Source: Microlunatus antarcticus (GTDB lineage Bacteria > Actinomycetota > Actinomycetes > Propionibacteriales > Propionibacteriaceae). From it: a stretch of DNA of 64,000 nt. Position 1 is the first letter of the stretch. Every line of letters begins with the position of its first letter. Made by a program: the position numbers and the translations under genes. The notes below the pieces were generated by a model. That model had not been told where the DNA came from. It saw nothing but the letters and a program-made list of their open reading frames with translations, and did not search any database. The DNA is taken from NCBI RefSeq assembly GCF_014193425.1, contig NZ_JACHZG010000001.1, positions 2,480,001 through 2,544,000 on the forward strand, read 5' to 3'. Positions 57,905 through 64,000 of the stretch are shown here, piece after piece.

Positions 57905-58522
57905 ATGGTCGTGCTCTCGAAGATCTACACCAAGACCGGCGACGGCGGCCGTACGCGGCTCGCCGACATGACCGAGGTCAGCAAGAACGACCTCCGCGTG
58001 GAGGCGTACGGCGACGTCGACGAGGCGAACGCCGCGATCGGCGTGGCGCTGGCCGCCGGCGGGCTCCCCGACGAGGTGAGCGCCGTGCTGTCCACGATCT
58101 CCAACGAGATGTTCGACGTGGGCGCGGACCTGTCCAACCCCCTCCGGCCGCTGGCCGAGGGCGCGCGGGAGCCGCTGCGGGTCACGCAGGCCTACGTGGA
58201 CCGGCTCGAGGCGTGGTGCGACCGCTTCGGCGAGGAGCTGGCGCCGCTGCGGTCGTTCATCCTGCCGGGCGGCTCGGTCGCCGCCGCCGAGCTGCACGTC
58301 GCCCGGACGGTGACGCGCCGTGCCGAGCGGGCCGGCTGGTCGGCCGTCGCGGCGTACGGCACGGACCCGGCCGCCGAGGACGAGGGCGAGGGCGGCGTGA
58401 ACGTGCTCGCCCTGCTCTACCTCAACCGGCTCTCGGACCTGCTCTTCATCCTCATCCGCGTGGCCAACGGACCCGAGGGCGACATCCTCTGGGTCCCCGG
58501 CGGCGACCGCCTGCACGGCTGA
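57905..58522 (+). CDS. pduO: Cob(I)alamin adenosyltransferase (PduO type)
   Basis: A 205-residue trimeric ATR: KIYTKTGDGGRTRLADMTEV (ATP site), LRVEAYGDVDEANAAIG, FILPGGSVAAAELHVARTVTRRAER and LNRLSDLLFILIRVAN. It attaches the adenosyl group to cobalamin, the cofactor of methylmalonyl-CoA mutase, so it belongs functionally with meaB and mce. An acidic insert (AAEDEGEGGVN) precedes the last helices. Confidence 0.95.
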   Translation: MVVLSKIYTKTGDGGRTRLADMTEVSKNDLRVEAYGDVDEANAAIGVALAAGGLPDEVSAVLSTISNEMFDVGADLSNPLRPLAEGAREPLRVTQAYVDRLEAWCDRFGEELAPLRSFILPGGSVAAAELHVARTVTRRAERAGWSAVAAYGTDPAAEDEGEGGVNVLALLYLNRLSDLLFILIRVANGPEGDILWVPGGDRLHG

Positions 58523-58565
58523 GCCCGCCCCCGCCGGACCACGACCGGTCCGGCGGGTCGGTGCG

Positions 58566-59096
58566 TCAGCCCGTCTCCTCCACGGCCAGCACGCTGATCT
58601 CCACGCTGCCCGGCACGAAGCCGTGGGCGGCGACCAGCTCCCGCAGCATGCGGTGGAGCTCGATGACCGACGCGCGCGCCTGGTGGCTGGCCCGCGTCGA
58701 CACGTTGACGTCGAGGTCGACGACCCGCCCGTGCACGTCCAGCTGGATGCCGTCCAGGCTGCCGCCCTGACGCAGGCTGTGCAGCGCGCCGAGCAGCGTG
58801 GGCTCCATCCGGAGCACCCCGGGGTGGGCCACGACCAGCTGGGCGACCTGCACCCGGAGCGCCTCCGCGGGGTCCTCGAAGGTCCCCGGCGCCGGGAGGA
58901 CGCTCAGCGAGGCGGTGCCCGTCCGGCTCGTCGACCCGGCGGCGGCCTCGACGGCACCGGGTTCACCCGCCACCGGCGGCACCTCGGACAGCTCTGACAT
59001 CTCCTGCACCCTTCTCTCGACGGCCGCGGGGGACCCCGTCGGCTCCTGTTCCCGAGACACTCGTGCGCCCGCCGGGCGGTCTGGCCCCTCAGGCAT
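58566..59096 (-). CDS. Small Asp23-like protein (module A)
   Basis: A 176-residue protein. After about 90 disordered residues the C-terminal domain reads HPGVLRMEPTLLGALHSLRQ, DGIQLDVHGRVVDLDVNVST and PGSVEISVLAVE. It aligns by eye with the product of 60716-61099 and recalls the beta-alpha Asp23/Gls24 core. The ATG at 59096 overlaps the upstream stop by 8 nt; ATG at 59000 is an alternative shorter start. Third gene of module A. Confidence 0.6.
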   Translation of the reverse strand: MPEGPDRPAGARVSREQEPTGSPAAVERRVQEMSELSEVPPVAGEPGAVEAAAGSTSRTGTASLSVLPAPGTFEDPAEALRVQVAQLVVAHPGVLRMEPTLLGALHSLRQGGSLDGIQLDVHGRVVDLDVNVSTRASHQARASVIELHRMLRELVAAHGFVPGSVEISVLAVEETG

Positions 59097-59712
59097 CGTG
59101 GACGTCCTCCACCGCGACGTCGACGCCCACGACGTTGATCCCCACCTCGCGGTCCACGACCTCCATCACGGCGGCCCGGAGCTCACGCGTCAGCAGCGGG
59201 ATGGCGACGTCGCTCCGGACGCTGACCCGCAGCGTCACCCGGACGTCGGAGGGCACCCCGGACTCCGGGACCTCCTCGTCGTCCGGACCGGGCCCGTCCA
59301 CCGCCGGCGCCGCCGTCACGAGGTCGATGCTGCAGCGACGGACCTGCAGACCGCCGTGACGGTCCCCGGTCCGCCGGACGACCGCGGCGACCGCCTGCTC
59401 GCTCACGGTCAGCTCGTCGCTCACCTGGCCCGGCCGGGGCTTGCTCAGCGGCAGCCGACGGCTGCGCCGGGCCTCCGAGCGCGCGACCTCGAGGATCCGG
59501 GCGATGACCTGGGGGCCGGCCTGCAGCTGCGGGTCCTCGTCGTCGGCGGAACGCAGCGCCGCCGTCGCCCGTTCGAGCTCGTGCAGGCTGTCGCGCGCCG
59601 CGCCGCAGAACGGGCAGGTCAGCTCGTGGGGCGTGGGCGGCGCGTCGATGTTCGCCCACACCTCGTCGATGTCGCGTCCGCAGCCGAGCCGGGTCGAGCT
59701 GCTCACCGCCAT
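59089..59712 (-). CDS. Anti-sigma-like zinc motif fused to Asp23/Gls24-like domain (module A)
   Basis: A 207-residue protein. The N-terminal 40 residues hold Cys11, His29, Cys33 and Cys36 (LGCGRDIDEVW then HELTCPFC), the HxxxCxxC pattern of zinc anti-sigma factors. A charged helix links to an Asp23-type domain (LTVSEQAVAAVVRR; DVRVTLRVSV; VVDREVGINVVGVDVAVEDV). There is no membrane helix, so it would be a cytosolic anti-sigma. Its ATG overlaps the end of the ECF sigma gene by 10 nt. Regulation of that sigma is inferred from coupling and motif. Confidence 0.7.
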   Translation of the reverse strand: MAVSSSTRLGCGRDIDEVWANIDAPPTPHELTCPFCGAARDSLHELERATAALRSADDEDPQLQAGPQVIARILEVARSEARRSRRLPLSKPRPGQVSDELTVSEQAVAAVVRRTGDRHGGLQVRRCSIDLVTAAPAVDGPGPDDEEVPESGVPSDVRVTLRVSVRSDVAIPLLTRELRAAVMEVVDREVGINVVGVDVAVEDVHDA

Positions 59713-60407
59713 GAGCTCATTCCCTTCGTGAGGTTCTGGCGTGCCCGGGCGAGACGGCCCCGGACGGTGGAGACGGGCAGGTTCATCGCGTAGGCGATCT
59801 CGGGGTACGTGAGGTCGTGCAGCTCCCTGAGCACCCAGCATGCGCGCTGCTCGTCGGGCAGCCCGCGCAGGAACGTGTCCAGGCCCTCGACCTGGGCGAG
59901 GTGCTGGGCCATCGCGGCCGGGTCGGACGACGCGTCGAGGGGGAGGTCGCGCTCCAGCTCGTCCGTCTCGGTCGCGTCGGTCCGACGCCGGGAACGGGTC
60001 CGCAGCACGCTGAGGCAGCGGCGCGTGGCGAGCTGGTAGATCCACCGGTGGAACGCCTGGGCGTCGGTGAGGCTGGGGAGCTTGCGCCAGACCAGCACGA
60101 GGCAGTCCTGGACGACGTCCTCGGCCTCGCCGCGGTCGCCCAGCATGCGGTAGGCGAGCCGGAACACGGGCCCCTGGTAGCGGTGCACGATCATCTCGAA
60201 CGCCTCGAGGTCGCCCTCCTGCGCCCGGCCCACGACGGTGGCCTCGGCCATCCCGCCCGGGTACGGCACCGCGTTGGCCGGACCCTGGTGCTGCCCGCCG
60301 TCCACGCCGTCGGCGGGGTGCGCGCCGTCCGGCGACGCCGCCGGACGCTCGCGGTCCTCGATCTCCACACCCCTCCGTCCCTCGTCCGCGACCCGCGCGG
60401 TCGTCAT
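59703..60407 (-). CDS. ECF-type RNA polymerase sigma factor (module A)
   Basis: The sigma-70 region 2 is FEMIVHRYQGPVFRLAYRML, GEAEDVVQDCLVLVWRKL and FHRWIYQLATRRCLSVLR; region 4 is LPDEQRACWVLRELHDLTYPEIAYAMNLPVSTVRGRLARAR. The start is uncertain: ATG at 60407 adds a coding-like but unstructured 52-residue N-terminus; ATG at 60251 gives a standard 182-residue ECF. It is followed by its putative anti-sigma and a small Asp23-like gene. Confidence 0.88.
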   Translation of the reverse strand: MTTARVADEGRRGVEIEDRERPAASPDGAHPADGVDGGQHQGPANAVPYPGGMAEATVVGRAQEGDLEAFEMIVHRYQGPVFRLAYRMLGDRGEAEDVVQDCLVLVWRKLPSLTDAQAFHRWIYQLATRRCLSVLRTRSRRRTDATETDELERDLPLDASSDPAAMAQHLAQVEGLDTFLRGLPDEQRACWVLRELHDLTYPEIAYAMNLPVSTVRGRLARARQNLTKGMSSWR

Positions 60408-60715
60408 CCCCTGCACACCCACGGAGCAGGAACGTCCGCGGCGGCCGCCGGGTGCCCGTCGGCGCCGCCTTTCCGGCCCGCTGCCGGTCCGAGGACGCGG
60501 ATCACGTTCTCACGGAACCCGCGTCCCGGGTCGTCGAGCGGTCCCGACCGACCGTCCGGCGTCCCCCCGCCGGGGGACGTCGGCGTGCCACGTACGGGGC
60601 CGTTCTCGTACAGCGCACTTCAGGTCAGGACGCCACGTGCGGGCTCACCGTCACGCCGTCCGCGGAACTTTTTCCGCGCTCCGGTCACGCCAGGCGGTGC
60701 TCCCCCGGACCAGCC
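60408..60715. promoter_or_regulatory. Intergenic region between the two sigma modules
   Basis: About 300 bp lie between the start of module A and the end of module B, both on the minus strand. No gene is supported. It contains G+C-rich hairpin potential (CCCCCCGCCGGGGG-like at about 60564-60577) and an A/T-richer GGAACTTTTTCCGCG at about 60664-60678. A module A promoter probably lies here, but I cannot assign its boxes. Confidence 0.35.
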
Positions 60716-61099
60716 TCAGCGCTCGACGCTCAGCACGGCCACGGTGACGCTGCCGGCCCGCAGCCGGCGGGTGGCGAGCTCGTCGACCAGCGCCCGACGG
60801 ACGTCACGGGCGATCGCGGCGGCCGACCGGGTCGGGTCGGTCACCACGTCGACGTGCACGTCGACGACGTCGGCGCGTCGGTGCAGCTCGATGCCGTCGG
60901 CGGCCGAGCGGGCGCCCTTGCCGTTGAGGAGCACCGTCGAGCCGACGTGCAGGCGCCGGAGCGCGTTGCGGAGGGTCGGCTCGAGCCGGACGACGCCGCT
61001 GATGGCCTCGGCAGCGCCGGCGAGACCGTCGCGCAGCTCGTCGGTCGCCGCGCGCAGCTCGGCCGCCGTCGCCGGACCCGGCACCTCCGGGGTGCTCAC
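60716..61099 (-). CDS. Small Asp23-like protein (module B)
   Basis: A 127-residue protein: an N-terminal helix (AELRAATDELRDGLAGAAE) and then GVVRLEPTLRNALRRLH, DGIELHRRADVVDVHVDVVT and AGSVTVAVLSVE, matching the module A counterpart position by position. GTG overlaps the upstream stop (GTGA). It lacks the long disordered N-terminus of its paralogue. Confidence 0.65.
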   Translation of the reverse strand: MSTPEVPGPATAAELRAATDELRDGLAGAAEAISGVVRLEPTLRNALRRLHVGSTVLLNGKGARSAADGIELHRRADVVDVHVDVVTDPTRSAAAIARDVRRALVDELATRRLRAGSVTVAVLSVER

Positions 61100-61656
61100 A
61101 GGACGTCCTCGACGACGAGGTCCACCCGGCGGACCCGCAGCCCGGCCTCGGCGTCCACGAGGGCGGCGACACGGGTCCGCAGCTGCTCGGTGGTGGCCTG
61201 CAACGGGGTCCCGGGTGCGACCGCCAGCGCCAGGTCGACGTCCACGTCGGTGGGCCCGGTCGACCCGGGGTCACGGTCGACGAGGCGCACCCGGCAGCGG
61301 CGGGCCCGGACGCCGGGCACGGCGTCCGCGGCGGCCCAGACCAGGCTGACCACCGCCTGCTCGCTGATCGTCAGGCCGGGGTCCTCGTCCACGTCGAGCG
61401 GGAGCGCCTGACCGCGACGCACCTCGGCCCGGACCAGGCTCATGACGGAGGCCGTGAAGTCCGGCTCCGGCTGGAGCGCGGGGTCCGCGGCCTCCGCGGT
61501 CCGCAGGTCCGTGGTCGCGTCGGAGAGCCGCAGCAGCCGGGCCCGCGCCTCCAGGCAGTAGGGGCAGCCGCGCTCGTGCTCGTCCGGCGCTCCGCCGACG
61601 TGGCTCCACACGTCGTCGATGGAGCGCCCACAGCTCAGTCGCGTGTCGTCTGCCAT
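61096..61656 (-). CDS. Anti-sigma-like zinc motif fused to Asp23/Gls24-like domain (module B)
   Basis: A 186-residue protein with Cys9, His27, Cys31 and Cys34 (LSCGRSIDDVW then HERGCPYC), exactly the spacing of the module A protein. The Asp23-type part reads LTISEQAVVSLVWAAAD, VDVDLALAVAPGTPL and EAGLRVRRVDLVVEDV. It overlaps the end of the module B sigma gene by 22 nt. Two copies with identical metal-ligand spacing suggest a maintained duplication. Confidence 0.7.
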   Translation of the reverse strand: MADDTRLSCGRSIDDVWSHVGGAPDEHERGCPYCLEARARLLRLSDATTDLRTAEAADPALQPEPDFTASVMSLVRAEVRRGQALPLDVDEDPGLTISEQAVVSLVWAAADAVPGVRARRCRVRLVDRDPGSTGPTDVDVDLALAVAPGTPLQATTEQLRTRVAALVDAEAGLRVRRVDLVVEDVL

Positions 61657-62234
61657 GCGCCCATCCTCTCGGCCAGCTCGTGCCGGGCCCGCGCGATCCG
61701 ACCCCGCACGGTGCTCACGGGCAGGTCCAGGGCCGTCGCGATCTCGTCGTACGACAGCTCATCGATCTCCCGCAGGGACCAGGCCGCCCGTGGCCCCACG
61801 GGCAGCGTCTGGAGCGCGGCCGCGAGGTCCTGGAGCTGCTCGCGCTGCTCGAGGCGGGTCTCCGGCCCGGCCCCCGACGCGACCGGCTCGGCCACCGTAC
61901 CGAGGTCCAGGCTCTCCTCGGGCCGTCGGCCCCGGACGACGTCGAGGCAACGACGTGTCGTGATCTGGTAGAGCCAGCTGCGGAACGCCTCGGCGCGGTC
62001 GAGGGTCGGCAGCCGTCGCCAGGCGGTCAGGAACGCCTCCTGCACGACGTCCTCCGCGGCGCGCCGGTCCTGCGTCAGCCGCCAGGCGTGGCGGTAGAGC
62101 GGAGCCTGGTAGCGGCGGACGAGGACGGCGAAGGCCTGGTCGTCGCCGCTGACGCTGCGCCCGACCAGGCTGGCGTCGTCCCAGTCCTCGGGTGAGTCGT
62201 CAGCGTGGTCCAGAGCGAAGAGATGAGCGCTGAT
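61635..62234 (-). CDS. ECF-type sigma factor (module B) without canonical start codon
   Basis: Region 2 reads LVRRYQAPLYRHAWRLTQ, AAEDVVQEAFLTAWRRL and FRSWLYQITTRRCLDVVR; region 4 is LPVGPRAAWSLREIDELSYDEIATALDLPVSTVRGRIARAR. Regions 2 and 4 are complete only if translation begins well upstream of the first in-frame GTG (62045). Between the in-frame stop at 62247-62249 and that GTG no ATG, GTG or TTG is present in frame. The best candidate is ATC at 62232-62234, which follows GAGGAG by 6 nt and gives 199 residues; CTG at 62211-62213 is another option. Confidence 0.75.
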   Translation of the reverse strand: MSAHLFALDHADDSPEDWDDASLVGRSVSGDDQAFAVLVRRYQAPLYRHAWRLTQDRRAAEDVVQEAFLTAWRRLPTLDRAEAFRSWLYQITTRRCLDVVRGRRPEESLDLGTVAEPVASGAGPETRLEQREQLQDLAAALQTLPVGPRAAWSLREIDELSYDEIATALDLPVSTVRGRIARARHELAERMGAWQTTRD

Positions 62235-62361
62235 CGAGTGCTCCTCTCAGTCCCTCTTCAGAAAAACCGGGTCCCGAACAATCTTTGCCATTTCGCGTGA
62301 CGAATGCTCGCTGGGCCCGTCTTACGAGGTGAAGGCCCACACCACCGAACAAGGAGACACC
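62235..62361. promoter_or_regulatory. Divergent promoter region between sigma module B and the Asp23 operon
   Basis: A 127-bp gap, A/T-richer than its surroundings (CAGAAAAACCGGGTCCCGAA, then CAATCTTTGCCATTTCGCGT). It contains an ECF-like element GAAC with TGACGA about 18 nt on, facing the Asp23 operon. Ribosome sites AAGGAG (plus) and GAGAGGAG (minus) bound it. Confidence 0.4.
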
Positions 62362-62871
62362 ATGTCCCAGAGCATCATCCCCCAGACCGCCGAGGAGCGG
62401 GACGCCGCCAACGCCAAGGCCGCCGCGGACGCCAAGGCGAACGCCCCCAAGCAGCTCGACGCCCTGCACACCGAGCACGGCGACACCACCATCGCCGACA
62501 CGGTCGTCGCGAAGATCGCCGGCATGGCGGCCCGCGAGGTCCCCGGCGTGTACGCCATGGGCAACGCCGCGCGTCGTGCGATCAGCGGCATCACCAACCG
62601 CGTCAGCGGCGGCACCGGCCAGGCCAGCGTCTCCAACGGCGTGAGCGTCGAGAAGGGCGAGAGCCAGTCCACCGTCGACGTCTCCGTCGTCGTCGAGTAC
62701 GGCGCCTCGATCGTGACCGTGAGCGACCAGATCCGCGAGAACGTCATCCGCGCCGTCGAGTTCGGCACCGGCCTCGAGGTCGTGTCCGTCGACGTCAACG
62801 TGACCGACGTGCACCTGCCCGACGAGGACGACGAGTCGACCGACTCCGCCTCCAGCGCCTCGCTCCGCTGA
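62362..62871 (+). CDS. Asp23/Gls24 family envelope stress protein (first copy)
   Basis: A 169-residue protein. A charged Ala/Lys-rich N-terminus precedes the domain: ADTVVAKIAGMAAREVPGVYAMG, VSVEKGESQSTVDVSVVVEYG and VSDQIRENVIRAVEFGTGLEV plus VSVDVNVTDVHLP, a full Asp23 domain; the C-terminal tail is acidic and serine-rich. In Staphylococcus, Asp23 forms membrane-associated filaments anchored by AmaP. AAGGAG lies 7 nt before the ATG. First gene of the divergent operon. Confidence 0.92.
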   Translation: MSQSIIPQTAEERDAANAKAAADAKANAPKQLDALHTEHGDTTIADTVVAKIAGMAAREVPGVYAMGNAARRAISGITNRVSGGTGQASVSNGVSVEKGESQSTVDVSVVVEYGASIVTVSDQIRENVIRAVEFGTGLEVVSVDVNVTDVHLPDEDDESTDSASSASLR

Positions 62872-62914
62872 CCCTCGCCCCACCTGCGGCCCGGCCCCGG
62901 CCGGCGCCGCACCC

Positions 62915-62947
62915 CGCCGGGACGGACCCTCGAGGTCCGTCCCGGCG
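62915..62947 (+). terminator. Perfect 14-bp stem hairpin inside the Asp23 operon
   Basis: CGCCGGGACGGACC pairs fully with GGTCCGTCCCGGCG around the loop CTCGA, 43 nt past the Asp23 stop. There is no T-run. It may terminate part of the transcripts so that Asp23 is made in excess, or protect the 3' end. Confidence 0.6.
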
Positions 62948-63013
62948 CGCACGACCCGCACCGCACCAACTCGGGGCCCCCGTCGGGCCCTGCTCCCGGA
63001 AGGAACCCGCGCC

Positions 63014-63196
63014 ATGTCGCGCAGCACCACCGCCCTCTTCGTCGGCCTGATCCTCGGCCTGACCGCCGCCTTCGGCACGTTCGGCGCCTTCGTCATCGTG
63101 CTCCTCTTCGGCGCGATCGGCCTCGTCGTCGGTCTCGTCCTCGAGGGCAAGCTCGACCTCGCCGCCCTGGCCGGACGGGCCACGGCCAAGCGATGA
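63014..63196 (+). CDS. Small membrane protein of the Asp23 locus (DUF2273-like)
   Basis: A 60-residue protein with two hydrophobic segments (ALFVGLILGLTAAFGTFGAF and VIVLLFGAIGLVVGLVLEGK) and a basic tail, matching the small DUF2273-type protein found in Asp23 loci. GGAAGGA precedes the ATG. Its stop overlaps the next start. Confidence 0.8.
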   Translation: MSRSTTALFVGLILGLTAAFGTFGAFVIVLLFGAIGLVVGLVLEGKLDLAALAGRATAKR

Positions 63197-63597
63197 GCGC
63201 GGTCGCCACCACCCCCGCCGAGCGGGGCGGGCGCGCCGACCCGCGCCGTCGCGGCCGGCTCGTCCTGGCCGACCGGGTCGTCGAGAAGATCGCCGGCCAG
63301 GCAGCCGCTGAGGTCGCCGCCACCGCGGGCCGCTCCGGCGGGTTCCTGGGGATCGGGTCCGACGCCGACACCACCGCCCGTCCGAAGGTCGACGTCACCC
63401 TGTCGTCCGAGTCCGCCGACCTCGCGGTCGCCGTCGGCATCGCCTACCCGGGCTCGATCCGGCGCGCGACGCAGGAGCTGCGCGACCACGTGACCGAGCG
63501 GGTGGAGACCCTGACCGGGGTCGACGTCCGCCGCGTGGACATCGACGTCACGTTCCTGGCCCTCGCCGACGGCCCCGCCAAGGGAGCCCTCCGATGA
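63193..63597 (+). CDS. Asp23/Gls24 family protein (second copy)
   Basis: A 134-residue Asp23-like protein: LVLADRVVEKIAGQAAAEVA, VDVTLSSESADLAVAVGIAYPGSI and HVTERVETLTGVDVRRVDIDVTFL. It is shorter than the first copy, with an Arg-rich N-terminus. Its ATG overlaps the membrane gene stop and its stop overlaps the next ATG, so translation is coupled. Confidence 0.9.
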   Translation: MSAVATTPAERGGRADPRRRGRLVLADRVVEKIAGQAAAEVAATAGRSGGFLGIGSDADTTARPKVDVTLSSESADLAVAVGIAYPGSIRRATQELRDHVTERVETLTGVDVRRVDIDVTFLALADGPAKGALR

Positions 63598-64000
63598 GCC
63601 GCGCCGACGGCCGTTCGCGCCGCCTGCGTCGCCGCCCGAGCCGTACGGTCCCCGCGACGATCGTCGCCGTGGTCCTGCTGGCCCTCGGCGTGCTCACCGC
63701 GATCGCCGCCGTCAGCCGCCTCGTGAACGGCAGCTGGGACACCCTGGTCACCGGGCCCGCGAGCTCTGTGGCCGGGCAGACCCTGGGCTCGGCCGCCGTG
63801 CTCGTCGCCGCGATCGTGGCCCTGGTCCTCGGCCTCGTGCTCCTCGTCGCCGGGCTCAAGCCGGGGTCGTTCCGCTCGGCCCAGCTCCGCGGCCCGTCGG
63901 GCCAGGGCATCGAGCAGACCGACTACGTCATCACCAACGGCGCGATCGCCCGCCTCGCGGCGGGTCGGGCCGACCTCGTCGACGGCGTCGACAAGGTCTC
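63594..64000 (+). CDS. DUF6286/AmaP-like membrane protein (partial)
   Basis: The 135 visible residues (the gene runs off the right edge) show a basic cytoplasmic start (RRLRRRPSRTVP), a membrane helix (ATIVAVVLLALGVLTAIAAV), an external loop with WDTLVTGP, a second helix (AVLVAAIVALVLGLVLLVAG) and the beginning of a cytosolic domain. This matches the AmaP-like membrane anchor of Asp23 operons (DUF6286 type). It is expected to recruit Asp23 proteins to the membrane. Confidence 0.75.
   Translation, partial: MSRADGRSRRLRRRPSRTVPATIVAVVLLALGVLTAIAAVSRLVNGSWDTLVTGPASSVAGQTLGSAAVLVAAIVALVLGLVLLVAGLKPGSFRSAQLRGPSGQGIEQTDYVITNGAIARLAAGRADLVDGVDKV

Noticed and set aside
60238-60747. Plus-strand frame over the sigma module intergenic region
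   Set aside because: Low-complexity Arg/Ser/Pro composition, opposite a clear ECF sigma gene, no family match.

Overview
The window is high-GC DNA with GTG/ATG (and one TTG) starts, many 4-bp start/stop overlaps and strongly G/C-ending codons. NucS, the GlgE glucan pathway, a GatCAB operon, a cyclophilin lipoprotein, DUF3349 proteins and a methylmalonyl-CoA epimerase/MeaB pair all point to an actinobacterium. I infer Propionibacteriales (Microlunatus/Friedmanniella-like), with family-level confidence only. No rRNA, tRNA, CRISPR array, insertion sequence or prophage was seen. Nearly all of the window is chromosomal housekeeping sequence. From memory, the blocks etfBA-iscS-mnmA-methionine synthase-like-ligA-ACT-gatCAB, pitA-small membrane-DUF3349 and nucS/epimerase/CnoX/glgB-glgE-glgP recall Mycobacterium tuberculosis gene neighbourhoods.

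Layout. 1-4.4 kb: an operon with the end of a circularly permuted ATP-grasp ligase, an N-acetylglutaminylglutamine-type amidotransferase and an S9 peptidase, then a UspA protein. 4.4-5.5 kb: a lone Vsr/DUF559-like nuclease gene between perfect 20-bp inverted repeats. 5.5-21.6 kb: gatCAB, DUF1015, an ACT protein, two membrane proteins, ligA, an M1 peptidase, a DUF-type membrane protein, a methionine synthase-like protein, mnmA, cysteine desulfurase and etfAB. 21.7-23.6 kb: a secreted S53 peptidase. 24-42 kb: glucan metabolism (glgX, glgP, glgE, maltokinase, glgB, pgm) mixed with an esterase, a haem-oxygenase-like/CDGSH pair, a second lone nuclease-like gene between hairpin repeats, a lipoprotein and a CnoX-like protein. 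42-45 kb: a LuxR-type two-component system with an unusual double-module kinase. 45-49 kb: a spore photoproduct lyase-like protein and a Pit phosphate transporter operon. 49-58.5 kb: MarR, PH-domain protein, MeaB and methylmalonyl-CoA epimerase, two DivIVA-like coiled-coil paralogues, NucS, a cyclophilin and a cobalamin adenosyltransferase.

58.5-64 kb is the most distinctive region: two tandem modules, each an ECF sigma factor, an anti-sigma-like zinc motif (HxxxCxxC) fused to an Asp23/Gls24-like domain, and a small Asp23-like protein. They are divergent from a classical Asp23/small-membrane/Asp23/AmaP-like envelope operon. I infer an envelope-stress circuit in which Asp23-type domains act as anti-sigma sensors. 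The second sigma gene has no canonical start codon.

Working links: GlgP, GlgE, Mak, GlgB, GlgX and Pgm together can make and recycle branched alpha-glucan through maltose 1-phosphate. MeaB, epimerase and PduO-type adenosyltransferase serve B12-dependent methylmalonyl-CoA metabolism. IscS and MnmA form a tRNA thiolation pair. Many genes carry a TANNNT-like -10 box 6-7 nt before the start codon, so leaderless transcription appears widespread here.
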